From Chara braunii (lineage: Eukaryota > Streptophyta > Charophyceae > Charales > Characeae), in assembly GCA_003427395.1 (NCBI GenBank), contig BFEA01000148.1, positions 83,531-147,530 of the forward strand: a stretch of DNA of 64,000 nt, in the 5' to 3' direction. Made by a program: the position numbers and the translations under genes. Below are positions 9,194-20,054 of this stretch, piece by piece (position 1 is the first letter of the stretch; each line of letters begins with the position of its first letter). The notes under the pieces were generated by a model. That model did not search any database, was not told the DNA's origin, and saw only the letters and a list, made by a program, of their open reading frames with translations.

Positions 9194-9408
9194 CGAGGGA
9201 GAGGGAGGAGAAGCAGTCGGGATATCGGAAACGATCCCACTGGGAAGCTCATGGTCAGAGCGGGGGTAAAACCGTTCGACTGCCTGTAGCCATGATCGTC
9301 TTTTGGCCGTTACATCCCGTATGGTATCTGTAATGTCCTCGTCTCCCTGGCTGATATATTTTTTTTTGTATCAGCCAAGTCTAGCTCTAACGCTTTAGTG
9401 ATAATAGC

Positions 9409-9855
9409 CTATAACTGGTGTGTTTTCAGCGGAACCTTTTTCTGCAATTTCCCTTTCAGTGTCAGACTTCGTAGGTGATCGATGAACAAATCTCGAGCGG
9501 ATTTCTCATCCCGCCCGGATTTGTCCAACGTGGTTTGAAACCGATCGACGAAATCGGGCAACAACTCCCCTGGTCCTTGGGGTCGATTTTTGAGCACGTA
9601 CCAGGCGGCATCTTCACTGACTGTATCGAATGGAGCCAAAAAGGCTGTCTTGAAAGTAGCCCAATCTACCAATGTATGTTTCCTAAACCAGTCATGTGTC
9701 GTGTTGCGGAGTAGCAATGTCAGAACGCAGGGGAGATCGGCTGCGCTGTAGTTCTGAGCTTCGACAGCTTCCAGCCAAGCCTCGGGATGAATATGGTTAC
9801 GGAACAAGGGGAAGGGGGAAGGGATGCTAATGATCACCCTAGTACCGTCCACCAT
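9409..9855 (-). CDS. Gag capsid-like domain, element A
   Basis: A 148-residue frame with the pattern of the retrotransposon Gag family: HPEAWLEAVEAQNY, then LLRNTTHDWFRKHTLVDWATFKTAFLAPF, and FVDRFQTTLDKSG. It would form the virus-like particle core. A frame break of about 200 bases separates it from the nucleocapsid frame. Confidence 0.8.
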   Translation of the reverse strand: MVDGTRVIISIPSPFPLFRNHIHPEAWLEAVEAQNYSAADLPCVLTLLLRNTTHDWFRKHTLVDWATFKTAFLAPFDTVSEDAAWYVLKNRPQGPGELLPDFVDRFQTTLDKSGRDEKSARDLFIDHLRSLTLKGKLQKKVPLKTHQL

Positions 9856-10375
9856 TGGTATTGCTGGTGCAGCCGCATTAGACTGAGACCGGGTTACTGG
9901 GCGATCCTGACGAGTTAGTTGAGGGTCTCTCCTACCTCTCGCCAGTTCGACTTACTATCATCACAACCGACACGTGTCGGCTCCGATACCAACCTCACAT
10001 CCTGTGCTGTCTTCCGTTCGGAGTGTTGGGCAGGCAGAAAGAGGCCCAGAAAAACAACAAGATGGGGTGTGCCAAGGAGTTTTGGAAATTGAGTGTGGGG
10101 ACACAGATGGAACTGTAATCCCCCGTGTAGGTCCGATGTAGCAAGTCGATTAATTTCGCGCGTCGCGGAATGCGCGCGCGGTCATGGTGCGAAAACAGAG
10201 AGATCCAAATTCAATCCAAAAAGTATTGTCGGGCTTTTCAGCGGGCTACGGCCCATCGTTTAGAACGGAAAGGCTTTGGCACGCTTCGCTTGTCTCGTTT
10301 TCGTATCAGATCTCGTCGTCGTTTGCTGGTCAGTTCCGAGTCCGACGTGGACGGTCTCAGCTGAGTGGCTCTTTC

Positions 10376-10759
10376 CTAATGCTCGTCCTCACTCCGTATT
10401 CGGTAGTGGAAGCCCTTCGCTTCGTAGCGATCGAAACGTTGGCAGTCCGTGCACAGAGTGCGGGGCCAATGGGGCGCCACTGCCGTCCACGGAATGACGA
10501 TCAGCTCGTTAAACGGCAACAATATTGAGTAGGGTGGAAAGTGCGTATCGATAATGACAAATCCNGCGTCTACGAACCCTGAACAACGATCGGCCGGAGG
10601 GAAGTAATAGTGCCCGCCGATTTGTGCGACGGCTTCTCGTACGTCCCACTCACATACACGTGTCCTTTCCTCACTGTAGGGAAAAGGTCGCGTTGGGCTG
10701 GGAGATACGGGAGGTTGGCACCCAATCGGAGGGTACTTGTCAGTCCACATGTCAATCAA
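10376..10759 (-). CDS. Leader ORF upstream of Gag, element A
   Basis: A 127-residue frame between the 5' LTR and Gag. I recognise no family. A homologue of 212 residues sits at 12,705-13,343 with the same Cys-containing landmarks (RTRVCEWDVRE, FPPYS-LLPF-EL, LC-DC-RF). After the stop at 10,376-10,378 the A sequence continues in the same frame with clear similarity to the longer homologue (DSEL, RRRDLI), so the stop is a nonsense mutation in a longer ancestral ORF. One ambiguous base (10,565) gives an undefined residue. Confidence 0.6.
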   Translation of the reverse strand: MIDMWTDKYPPIGCQPPVSPSPTRPFPYSEERTRVCEWDVREAVAQIGGHYYFPPADRCSGFVDXGFVIIDTHFPPYSILLPFNELIVIPWTAVAPHWPRTLCTDCQRFDRYEAKGFHYRIRSEDEH

Positions 10760-11299
10760 TCACAACATATTCCGAGACGTCATCAAAAGTGATTCGCGCG
10801 TCCCCCAATCAATCTTTTTGACACAAGAGAGAGAGAGCAAACACAGATCAGCCTGATCATGTAGATGACTGAGGGACCGATCAGCTCAACACAACGTTAG
10901 TCCTTGGCGCCTTGTTTTTCGAGGCCGCCTCGTGGCTCGACTGCTGATGTCGTGCAGCATAAAGCAGATGGCATGTGCAGTACAGACAGAGCTACAGATC
11001 TAAACACTCTTGCATTCTCGAACAAAATCCCCACGACAATCGTCTAATCAACAAACGAGTTACACATTTCATACATGCACTCACTGTGGAAGGTGCGAAA
11101 ATGAGACATGCACAGGAAAAGATGGATCGCATTACTCAGTGCACACGCATCCACCGTTCACAAAACAAGAAGACAGGGTCCTTGCGTAGGAGGATTACCC
11201 AGGAAACTAATGGAAGAGTTCCGGAAGAAGTTCTTTCACATAGAGTGCCGACTCATTCCCATTCAAGAGCGGGACAATCATTCAGATGCACCATCATTC

Positions 11300-11300
<1 letters not shown>
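10760..11300. other. 5' leader of element A, no gene seen
   Basis: Untranslated leader between the right (5') LTR and the leader ORF. It contains a short GA run near 10,830. I saw no convincing primer-binding site next to the LTR and no other coding sequence. Confidence 0.5.
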
Positions 11301-11304
<4 letters not shown>

Positions 11305-11350
<46 letters not shown>

Positions 11351-12665
11351 AAATAGAAGATGACAAGGTCCGAAAAGAGAAAAGTCAGTGTCGCCGCCTC
11401 ACACTCATGCCAAGGATAACAATCCGCAACAAATGCGCATGCGCCGTTGATTCCACTATGGCCCCAGGCCAATCACTCACTCAACTCTAATCATCGAGCC
11501 TCATACCCGCACCGACGATCCCGGCCGTCACGTGCTAACTCCCACCACTGCGATCGTCACCCCGCTGTCGTAAACTCGACACGGTTCACCCAGATCCCAC
11601 AGTCCGTCGTGGCGATCCAGCGCGCAACCGGCCAGTCTATCGTCAGCCCGACAGGACTTTCCGACTCGCTACAAACACTCTGCCTAGCCATTGCTTTCCG
11701 GAAGTTGGCTTGAGAGTCGAGAACGTAAGAGAGATTTGCGGGCGAGCTTGCGGGTTTTATAGTCGCGAAAGGAGATAGAAGGGGGAGAGAGCGACGGGAA
11801 AGCTGAGGTGTAAGAGGAGAAGCATGAGGAGAAGACTTTGAGGAGAGTGCTCTACGAACGCCATGCTGATCCCTCGGAACTCAAGGTTCAACCAATCAGA
11901 TTCGTCGCGTGATAGGAAGGTCCTATCGATCCACGCACCTGATTGGCGAGCGGGAGTTATCGGGGGATCGACTGGGCGTCGTACGCCAGACTTAGAGGGT
12001 GAGAAGAGAAAAGGCGCGAGAGGTGGCGCAAGACGGGTCCAAGATTCAGATGATCAAGAAAGGGAAATGGGCGAGCGAAAGCAAGGCGGGAGAGAGAGGG
12101 ACGGAAAAGGAAAAATAGTTATGGGGAGAGAGAAAAAGGAGGGAGAAGGGAAGGGCGGCGCGGGAGGGAGCGAGGTGGGGGACAGAGAGGAGGAAGCTTT
12201 TGCATGCACGGCGCCGTCAACAAAAAAGGAAAAAGGCACCGAAACAGTTACAGTTTGCTTCTATCCTAATTCAAAATTGAAATCACCATATCCGCGCGCG
12301 AAAAAGTGACACGGGAAAAGAAAATCCTACGCTTATTCGTATTCACGCAAAATTTCGAGAGTTTTCCCCGACACGCCCACGAACATTCACATACCCAAAA
12401 AGGACACGTCGAAGTTTCGCTTATCCCGGAATTCCCAACTACCGAGCCCAATTCCCAGTGCGCTCGCTAAGGCGCACGTAAATTCCCATGTATTTTCCGA
12501 CTTTGCAAGAAGAAAAACAGAACTCAGCAGTCGAAAAAGCTCTCAAAAAGGAAAATGCGGCACCCGAAAGCAAGAACTCAAAATGGGGTTTTCCTGGGGT
12601 TGGTATGATACAAGCAAAAGAAAGGGTACGAAAGATGGCACGGGGTCGGGAAGTGGTTCGTCACA
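11305..12665 (-). repeat. Right LTR (5' LTR) of gypsy element A
   Basis: Direct repeat of 1-1,389, starting with a GA microsatellite (about 11,304-11,347) and ending at TTCGTCACA. Similarity to the other LTR ceases exactly there: the left copy continues into element A and the right copy into the leader-ORF homologue of a related element. Transcription of A would start in this LTR on the minus strand. Confidence 0.88.
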
Positions 12666-12704
12666 GACACATGCAGAACTAAAATCCCAAGTGTTGGTCC
12701 GATT

Positions 12705-13343
12705 CTAGTAAGGAGGTCCGTTGCCTCGCGGGTTTAAGGGAGAGAAAGGTGCACGGGGCTCGCGGCTATGGGAAATTAAATCCCAAAAGTATCGCTGAAC
12801 TTCCCAGTGAGCCGTCGCTTTTCGTTTCACGTGAAAGGGGAGGGGTACACACGTGGTATACCGTTTATAGATGAGATCTCGTCGGCGCTCGTTACACAAC
12901 TCTGAATCCGAGATGGAGGGCTTCAATCGAGTAGCGTTCTCCTTATGCTCGCCCTCGCCACGTGTACGGTAGTGGAAAACCTTGGCTCGGTAATGCTCAA
13001 AACGGCTACAATCGCTGCACAGAGTGTTAGGCCAATGAGGCTCTACTGTCGTCCACGGGATGGCGAACAACTCCATAAATGGCAACAACATCGAATAGGG
13101 AGGAAAGTGCGTATCAACAATAACAACACCCGCACCGATGAACCTAGAACACCGAGTTTCGGGAGGAAAATAGTAGCGCCCATTGATCTTGGCAACAGAT
13201 TCTCGTACGTCCCACTCACATACACGTGTCCTTTCCTCGTTGTACGGGAAGGGCCGCGGCGGGGGTACGGGAAGTTGGCGCCCGGTCGGGTTGGGGCCGT
13301 CAGTCCAAATGGCAACAAAAGCAAGCGCAAAAATTCTTCCCAA
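12705..13343 (-). CDS. Leader ORF homologue (related gypsy element)
   Basis: A 212-residue minus-strand frame homologous to the leader ORF of element A (10,376-10,759) but longer. Shared features include a conserved CEWDVRE block, a DTHFPPYS-LLPF-EL block and an LCSDCSRF Cys pair; the C-terminal half is basic. It sits immediately left of the LTR at 13.5-14.9 kb, the place of a 5' leader for a minus-strand element. It is cut on its left by the insertion of element A. Preservation of an open frame between diverged copies supports coding. Function is unknown. Confidence 0.6.
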   Translation of the reverse strand: MGRIFALAFVAIWTDGPNPTGRQLPVPPPRPFPYNEERTRVCEWDVRESVAKINGRYYFPPETRCSRFIGAGVVIVDTHFPPYSMLLPFMELFAIPWTTVEPHWPNTLCSDCSRFEHYRAKVFHYRTRGEGEHKENATRLKPSISDSELCNERRRDLIYKRYTTCVPLPFHVKRKATAHWEVQRYFWDLISHSREPRAPFSPLNPRGNGPPY

Positions 13344-13499
13344 TTATACATCATTCGTTCGACAATCTAAGCAGCCAGATCATTTAGTCGATTAGCCAAT
13401 CATAGTAATGCTACAACGAGCTCTCTAATACGCCCCACTGCATGCACATATCAAAGTGAGAAAAGCTAAGTTACCATAATTCATTCATTATAACAAAAC

Positions 13500-14930
13500 A
13501 TGACAGAAAGAGAGAGGGAGGGAGAATAGACGCAGATCAGAGGGGAGGAACGAGTAGAAAGCAATCACAGAATGTTCAACGATCTTGTCAAAATTCCGGC
13601 TTAAAAGCTGAATGATCAGAACTCACGCTCGAGGATACTGATTTTGGGAGAAAAAAAGGCGCTTCCGTCATAAAATTTCACCATGGCCCAAGGCCATGCA
13701 CTCACTCAACTTCCGATTCGAACTTCTCACAAGCACTGACGATCCTAGCCGTCATGTGCTAATCCAACATAGTGATCGTCACCCCGCTGACTTAGTCTCT
13801 GCACGGCACTGGCCTGGATCCGACAGTTCGTCGGCCAATCCAGCGCGCCGCCGCCAAGACTACCGTCAGTTCGTTGGGACTTTTCGACTCGCACCTTCCT
13901 ACATACCACCTAGCCACTGCTTCTCAGAAGTTGGCTGATGAGTCGACAGGGAGATTTTCAAGAGCGCTTGCGGAATTTATAGCTGCGGAAAAGGAGTAAA
14001 CGCTAGGAAGGGTTAGGACTAAGGTAGGGAGGGGTAGGGGGAGGTTCGGGGATAGTTGCCCGTCGAAAGCCATATCGAACCTTCGGAGCCTAGTCGTAGC
14101 CAATCAGAATCATCGTGTAATAGGAATATCCTTCTTACACGACGCGTCTCTTTGGCTAGACGGGAAGAGGAGGAAATCGTCAGGTATTCCGGCGCAAGGT
14201 CTAGAGCAGGAAGAAGAAGAGCGCGAAGGATAGCGCGAAACAGAACCAAGATTCAGACGATCAAGAAAGAAAAAAGGCGCGCGAGGCGAGAGAGAGATGA
14301 AAAACGGTTACACAGAGAAAAAAAGCGTGAGCGTGAAGAAGAGAGTATCAAAGATAGCGAGGGAAGCGGGGAGGGGAGGTTCGCATGCATGAAGCCGACG
14401 TGGAGGCAAAAAGGGCACCGAAACAGTTACAACTAATTCAAAATTGAAAAGTACTATATCCGCGCGTAGCGGACGCGGAGGCAAAAAGGCACTGAAACAG
14501 TTACAACTAATTCAAAAATGAAAAGTACCATATCTGCGAGTAGAGCGAGCGAGGGAAAAATCCTATACCTATTCAGATTCCTACGGATATTCCCAGGGTT
14601 TTCCAAGACGAAGTCGAGAACATCATGCACAAGAAAGGACACGTCAGGTTCCGCTCATTCCGGAATTCCTTACCGTCGACCCAAATTCCTAGCGCTCTCG
14701 CTAAGGCGTGCGTAATTCCCATGTATTTTCCGAATTGCGAAAAAATAAAATTCCAAAATCCGATAAAAAAATGATGAAGGTCATGAGAAGGATGGGCCTC
14801 CCTGATTACGAACAACGCACATTAATACAAAAAGAGGCCTCATCGGCCTGTTTGCAAAAACACAAAAATTCAAAAAAAAGAGGGGGTCAGGGAGTTCAAA
14901 ATTATGCGATGTCGTGATTGCATGGAGGAG
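13500..14930 (-). repeat. Diverged LTR of gypsy element B
   Basis: Clearly related to the element A LTR but much diverged. The opening GA-rich tract, the segment at 13,690-13,800 (ATGGCCCAAGGCCA..., matching 166-290 of LTR A), the GC-rich middle and the segment near 14,700-14,740 (CCCATGTATTTTCCGA) align in order. Its right part matches the 1,400-1,435 junction region of A. It has minus-strand 3' ORFs on its right and a leader ORF on its left, so it may serve as a shared LTR of two elements. Confidence 0.75.
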
Positions 14931-14962
14931 AACTAGTTTACAAGGTGGAGGGAGAAGAAGGG

Positions 14963-15053
14963 NNNNNNNNNNNNNNNNNNNNNNNNNNNNNNNNNNNNNN
15001 NNNNNNNNNNNNNNNNNNNNNNNNNNNNNNNNNNNNNNNNNNNNNNNNNNNNN
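14963..15053. other. Assembly gap (91 N)
   Basis: A run of 91 undetermined bases between the LTR of element B and its 3' untranslated region. Any frame crossing it is not interpretable. Confidence 0.99.
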
Positions 15054-15539
15054 AGGATGAACAAGATCTGGTATTATACTAGACCGAGTCCATGTTGATG
15101 CCAACTTCAGGTGCAATGTCTTCACGAATTTGTTGGCTCGTTCTTCAGAACCTCTACCACCCAGCCTTGTCATGTGCGACTCCCCGCCTCTTTGACTGGC
15201 GGAGGTCGTCCAAGTGGGACCATTATGGCACGCCGATCTTGCCTAGTTCTACTCGGTCATTGAAAGTAAGATCGGTGGTAACTGACGAGAAGAGGGTTAT
15301 GGAATGGTCTAGGTCATTCAACAAGGAGTGGAGGGAAGTAATCAGATGCTTCGTCACCGAGATCGACAAAGTGGACGATTCGGTGTGCTCGAGGGAATCG
15401 ATGGTTCGGTCGGGCGAGGGAGAGGAGGTAGTCGGGATACAGGGTAGGGATAGTGTGGAGGATATTATCAAGTAGGGACTCATAGTCCTCTACTGCAAGA
15501 AAGGTTCCGGAGATGATGCAGTACAACTCCATACGGTTG

Positions 15540-16888
15540 TATTATCTCCAGGCGACATTGAAGAGAAGGATGTTGAGGGGGAAGGACGAGGAGCGATGAG
15601 GGAAGACTGTGCATAAGAGTCGTACAGCAAAGTGGTGACAAAAGAGCTGGTTGGCGAAAATGCGGTAGTTTAGAGGAAACTCGATGTGGGGAAGAGGAGA
15701 AAAGGAGAGATAATCAAGAGGGCGGCAGTAGATCGGACAAGGAAGGAGCGTTTGTGCGGGGAGGAGGACAGGGATGAAGCGGGGAGGGGGTGGAGGAGGG
15801 AGATGGGGAGCGGGAGCGGCGGAATCGACGGGAGGATTTTGTGCCATCGTGTCGACTATTGGCGTTAGAAGGGACTTCGGGGTTCATAGCAGATCCTCCT
15901 CGTGCAACAGGTAGTGCTTGGGCCGGCGGGGCCCCCTGGGTTTCCGGTGCTGATGCCTCTTCTTTTTCTTTCGACGTTGATCTGGCTTCCGACTCTTCTG
16001 CTGCCGACAGACCTGCGATGGCTATGCGAGCTGGATCGTCGTCCGATGGCACCTCGCCGTCTGCCTGGTGAGCGTTCCAAAACTCGTCTAGATCGGAATT
16101 GTCTGGTGCAAGATCGTCCAACTCCAAAAGGAGTCAAACCGTGGGGTCGTCATCGCTCACGTATTGACCGAAGTCCCCAAATTATTGTTGGGGTCAACGT
16201 CCTCTCCAGAGTGACGGGTTCGTCTTGACTGTAGTCGCTTGGATTGAAAGAGATAATTCTCGTTGGCAGATCGTCGACGAGCTGGGACAGGAAGGTGAGG
16301 AGCTCGTAGGCGACAGTCACTCTACCTCCTTTAGCAATCTCTCCGCAAAGAAGTCCAAATGAAGTGCCACAAGTGTCCGTCTCGGTCCGCCACGTCTGCG
16401 TTAGTACTAGCAATATCTCGTTGTAGGTCTCCAACTCCAGATTGCTGTAGTACCGAGCCCAGTGACACCTCACTGTTAGCATTCACACTATGACCGATGC
16501 GAATTCAGTCCACTTGCGGAGGTAAAGAGGATGGAAGGGGGAGATCGTTGCAGGGCGAGTCTCCAAGGTTAGAAGGGGATCAGCCCAAGATGGCCAGAGA
16601 GTTGGAAGATCTGAAGGGAGGGAGAAGGTCGAAAAGCGATTCATCTGCGTAAAGGGTAAGGACGAAGAGGGGGAAGGGGATGAGCTGGGGGATCAGTGCT
16701 ACTAGTTCGAAGAGAAAAGGTATCGATAAACTCGGTTTCCACTATTTGTCGGTCTGGTCGGGCTAGCCGCCGCCGTCAATCCGCTACTCACTCTTGTCCC
16801 CACTCGTAGAGGCTGGTGATCACCGCGTTGCATTCCTACAAATGGATAGTACACAGATCGCCACTGAAGGCGAGGATCACCGTTACGT
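15540..16888 (-). pseudogene. Broken ORF3a/ORF3b of gypsy element B, 3' part
   Basis: Homologue of the env-position ORFs of element A, in several frames. 16,150-16,482 matches the conserved N-terminal half of ORF3b (QTWRTETD..., LVDDL). 15,714-16,127 carries the acidic, then Arg/Ser/Pro-rich part, and 15,542-15,847 the Pro-rich tail. Next to 16,888 the minus strand encodes TVILA, matching the downstream part of ORF3a of A. Homology stops at 16,888, where insertion D1 begins; the rest of ORF3a resumes at 24,146. Frameshifts make it non-functional. Confidence 0.7.
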
Positions 16889-17805
16889 TGTCAGCGCGAA
16901 TACCCTTACAAGGGTATCCGCCCTGGGTTTTACAAGTAACAAAAGGTTTGGTTAACTTAGAATTCGTTTTTGTGCCTGCGCAGAGCGCGACGGTCGTCCG
17001 CACGTAGGCTAAGGTACGCTTGAGTAGGAAGGGTGAGTGGGTGCGCAGATTTAAGGCGCGCGTGTGATCTTTTCGGTTACGTTTAATTGTAGCGCCGGGC
17101 TTATTTACCCGGTTTGGTCTCCGTCTATTGATTAAGGACTGAAAGACTTGATTTCCTTACTTACCGCGTCCGATCGGTGGTAGGTTCGGCATAGGGAATG
17201 GCGTAGGTGGTGTCCGCGGCGCGACCTGTGCAAGACGGCGTGGATACTTGGCGGCCGCGCACATGTTTGCAGGTGGAGAAGAGGTTTGGGCCGTTTTCCC
17301 GGCCTTAACGGTAGGCCGCACCGCCTTATGTTGGATTTTGCGCGGGCTGATTCCAGACTCGGGCTTAGCCCTATTGGTTACGGTACTGGACTTATACGGC
17401 GGAGGTACGGGGATTGAGGCCAGCGGACGACGGCGTGGGAGCAATGGAGCAGCGAGAGGCAGAGGGGTCGAGGGTTCTGCGAGACTATCCCCTTTTGTTT
17501 TGTTGAGGGGGTCCGACCACGGACCCGCGCCGCAGGGCTATGGGAGCATTAGCAGGGCCCGCGACTCGTTTCCCCTTTCAAACNNCCCCCCCCCCCCCCC
17601 CTTTTTCTTTATTTTTTAGGGTCATCTTAATTTTGTTGCTATTAGCTTAGGGCCATTAAGGGGTTGAGGACCGCATCTTGGGGCCAGCAGCCCAATTCGT
17701 TGGGTATGCCCATACACTGTTGAAGCGCAAACCCACGCTTAAGTTGGATGATGGGAGCCGAGGGACCAAAAATTGAAAAGTTTGAGTTTCGTAGGACTGG
17801 TCAAC

Positions 17806-18340
17806 TTGCTGACGCGGCCACTGGGGAGATCTGGGAACGACATAAAGAAGGATTTACCTGGCCCCTGTGCAAGGTTCACACGCATAAAACCCGAAGGAGG
17901 GGCCAGGTCCATGCAGAAAGAGCTAAGTGGGTGGGGGCACTATTGTGGCGGATCTTCCCAGTGAGATAGAGAAGATCTGCGAAGCCCACAAGGGGAGGCC
18001 CGAAGGAGGCGGGCTAAGGGAAAAGGGTTGTGTGACCGCTAGCCGCGCCGAGGAGCGTCGCGCCACGCGAGTCCTTCGGGACATTCGTTAAAATTGGAAC
18101 GATATAAAGAAGATTAGCATGGTCCCTGCGCAAGGATGAGACATGAAAATCGGGGAAAAGGGTAGGGGCACCCTCCTGAATTTGGCCTCAAAGGGAGGCC
18201 ACATTCGTGTAAGGGGCGGCGCTGGGTGGAATGTATTATGGAAAGCCTGCAGGAACTCACCCCGGCTGGAGTCCTTCGGGGCACTCGCGGAAGCTGGAGC
18301 GGCACGGGGAGATCCGCACGGTCGTTGCCTAGGGCCGATG
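17806..18340 (+). pseudogene. Cluster of U6 snRNA-like segments in D1
   Basis: The clearest copy is 18,071-18,160, with GTCCTTCGGGACATTCG, then AAAATTGGAACGATA, AAGAAGATTAGCATGG and CCTGCGCAAGGATGA, all hallmarks of U6 snRNA including most of the catalytic core region. A more diverged copy lies at about 17,806-17,905 (GGGAACGACATAAAGAAG, CCCCTGTGCAAGG), and a U6-like 5' end recurs at 18,271-18,340 (GTCCTTCGGGGCACTCG). The ACAGAGA box is changed to ATAAAGA. There is no T-run terminator directly after them, so these look like U6-derived sequence captured by the element. D2 has no counterpart. Confidence 0.6.
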
Positions 18341-18429
18341 TGTATAAGTTGGAGGGGAGCTGCCTTTTCGAGCGTTTTGACTCTGTTTCTTTTCGCCGAG
18401 TTGGGCCAGGGCTAAACGCTGTGTGCTCG

Positions 18430-19320
18430 TAGGCGAAGTGCACCGTTTTGGGAGACGTCACCACGACAAGGATGACGAGGGTGTCGGGGAGAAGGTGAGG
18501 AATGAGTCGGGCGGAGCAAGAACGTGGTAACTCGCTCGTTTGGTGGTGGAAAAAGGCCAAGAGAGATGCTGGTCGGGGGTTTCAGACCATTCCGAGTTGA
18601 ATGGATGCGTCAAATTTTCGATTTGGCCGATAATCCGGCCAGGGTGAGCAATAGGAGCTGTGTGGAAGTGGATATGGAGGAAGTAACGAGTTAGTATTTT
18701 CGCTCGGATTGTGAGTGGACTGTGCCGAAGGAAGTAGTGATTGGGGGTTCTGAGGGCGAGCACGGCTGTGGCGTTAGATTTGGGATTAGAGCGTTGGTGT
18801 TAGTTTGGTGGAGAACAGGTGGTGCGCCGGGGCTAGGGCGAAATCAGATGGAAAAAGGTCAAGAAAAGGATGTCCTACTCGTCCCTTTACAAATTTAAGG
18901 AAGGGAGGAGTCTAAGCCGGGGTTTCGGAGGCGGGCGAGCGTAGTGGGGAAGACGGGACGACGAACGGTGGAGTGTAGTGGAAGATAGGATTAAAGGAAG
19001 GCGTGCGAGAGACTGTCGGAAAGGAAGGAAAGACAAGGGTGAATGAACCCGGATGTGGCTAGTGCCAAGTGCATCCGGAGAAAATAACAATAGTGGGGTG
19101 GTGAGCTCGGCGCAGCCAAAAAGACAATAACGCACTCGATTCTTATTGGAATCGAGTGAAGGAAGATACGATTTTGGGGTTCTTGCCCCGGGAGAGCGCG
19201 ATGGCGGCCTTACATTTTGCAGTAGAAAAAGGGGTAAGGAGAGAGTTGCAGGACTGAATACTCGCCTGATGACCAACGACGTTGTGCGCTGCTTAATCAG
19301 CAGAAGCGGTGAAGTAAGGA
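18430..19320. repeat. Imperfect repeat array with palindromes, D1 copy
   Basis: Repeats of roughly 150-190 bp containing a GAACCCGGAT...GTGCATCCGG segment and a foldback. The best palindrome here is CACTCGATTC / GAATCGAGTG at 19,133-19,158. The corresponding D2 region is 30,370-31,250. No coding sequence is seen. Confidence 0.5.
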
Positions 19321-19609
19321 GTGGGCCGTGGTAAAGGGTGACTAGACTCAGTTCATAGCCGTGACTTGGACGGTAACCAGTACGATTAGGACTGTGCAGC
19401 GCTGCAGAAAGAGTTTTGTGGCAAGCCGGAAAGGAAGAGGGTTAGTGCTGCGGTTGGGGGGTTCGTCATGGGAGTTTGTTTTGGCAGTTTGACGTCTGGG
19501 ACCAAGTTGCTGCAGGCTTTGGGCTGCCATTGTGGAGCCCTCAGGCGTCGAAGGATTGAAGGCCCTCTCGTGTGAGTCTGAGCGCACCTTTCATGAATCT
19601 GAGAGTCTC

Positions 19610-19790
19610 AAAAACTCCTTCTTTTGTACTTCTTCTTCAAGTCTAGTCCAGTGGTTCTGAGAGGAAGGCGACAGGCGGGATCGCAACCCGTAGTCCGTGC
19701 CAAGGCCTCTGTGGGAGGTTCGCCCCACCGATTGCGAGAGCTCTGCCGGAACTCAGGAGGAGTTCTGGAGGCAGGGAACTGAGCGGTAAT
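19610..19790. other. Conserved structured segment, D1 copy
   Basis: Very similar to 32,590-32,765 in D2, more so than its surroundings. It includes GGTTCTGAGAGGAAGGCG and a stem formed by GGAACTC and GAGTTC around AGGA (near 19,750-19,775). An adjacent G/C-rich stem differs between copies on both arms. It could be part of a structured transcript. No ORF. Confidence 0.4.
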
Positions 19791-20054
19791 TCCCTGACTC
19801 CCTTCTATAAACCCAACTATAACCCCTACCTGTACGTCCTTCTATGGTTGACTGAGGGTATTGCGTGAATCCTGTAATTTGATTTTGGTGTTGACTCTCA
19901 GGACATGAATTCAGGCTAAGTAAAGGAATGCGTGTGCAACCTCAGTTTCAGTTTTCTTGATTGCCTGAAAGCAGATTGTGAACAAAAAGGGATTGCATCT
20001 GGGGGAAGGCTGAGAGGAAGGCAGTATTGTGTGCAGATTGATTGGGTCGTTAAG

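Larger units (their letters stand above)
1..12665 (-). mobile_element. Ty3/gypsy LTR retrotransposon A (minus strand)
   Basis: Two long direct repeats (1-1,389 and about 11,305-12,665) enclose minus-strand coding blocks in Ty3/gypsy order: leader ORF, Gag, protease, RT, RNase H, integrase, then two extra ORFs. The order RT-RNase H-integrase is diagnostic for Ty3/gypsy rather than copia. By eye the LTRs differ at only a few percent of positions in sampled stretches, so the insertion is fairly recent, yet pol is broken into several frames and a few bases are N. The left LTR may begin before the window. The right end falls inside a homologue of the element's own leader ORF, so A probably inserted into a related element. 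No clear primer-binding site or polypurine tract was recognised. Confidence 0.9.

Noticed and set aside
11305-11360. Arg/Glu or Ser/Leu repeat peptides
   Set aside because: Translations of GA microsatellites (also at 1-41, 26,106-26,192 and 43,961-44,030), not proteins.
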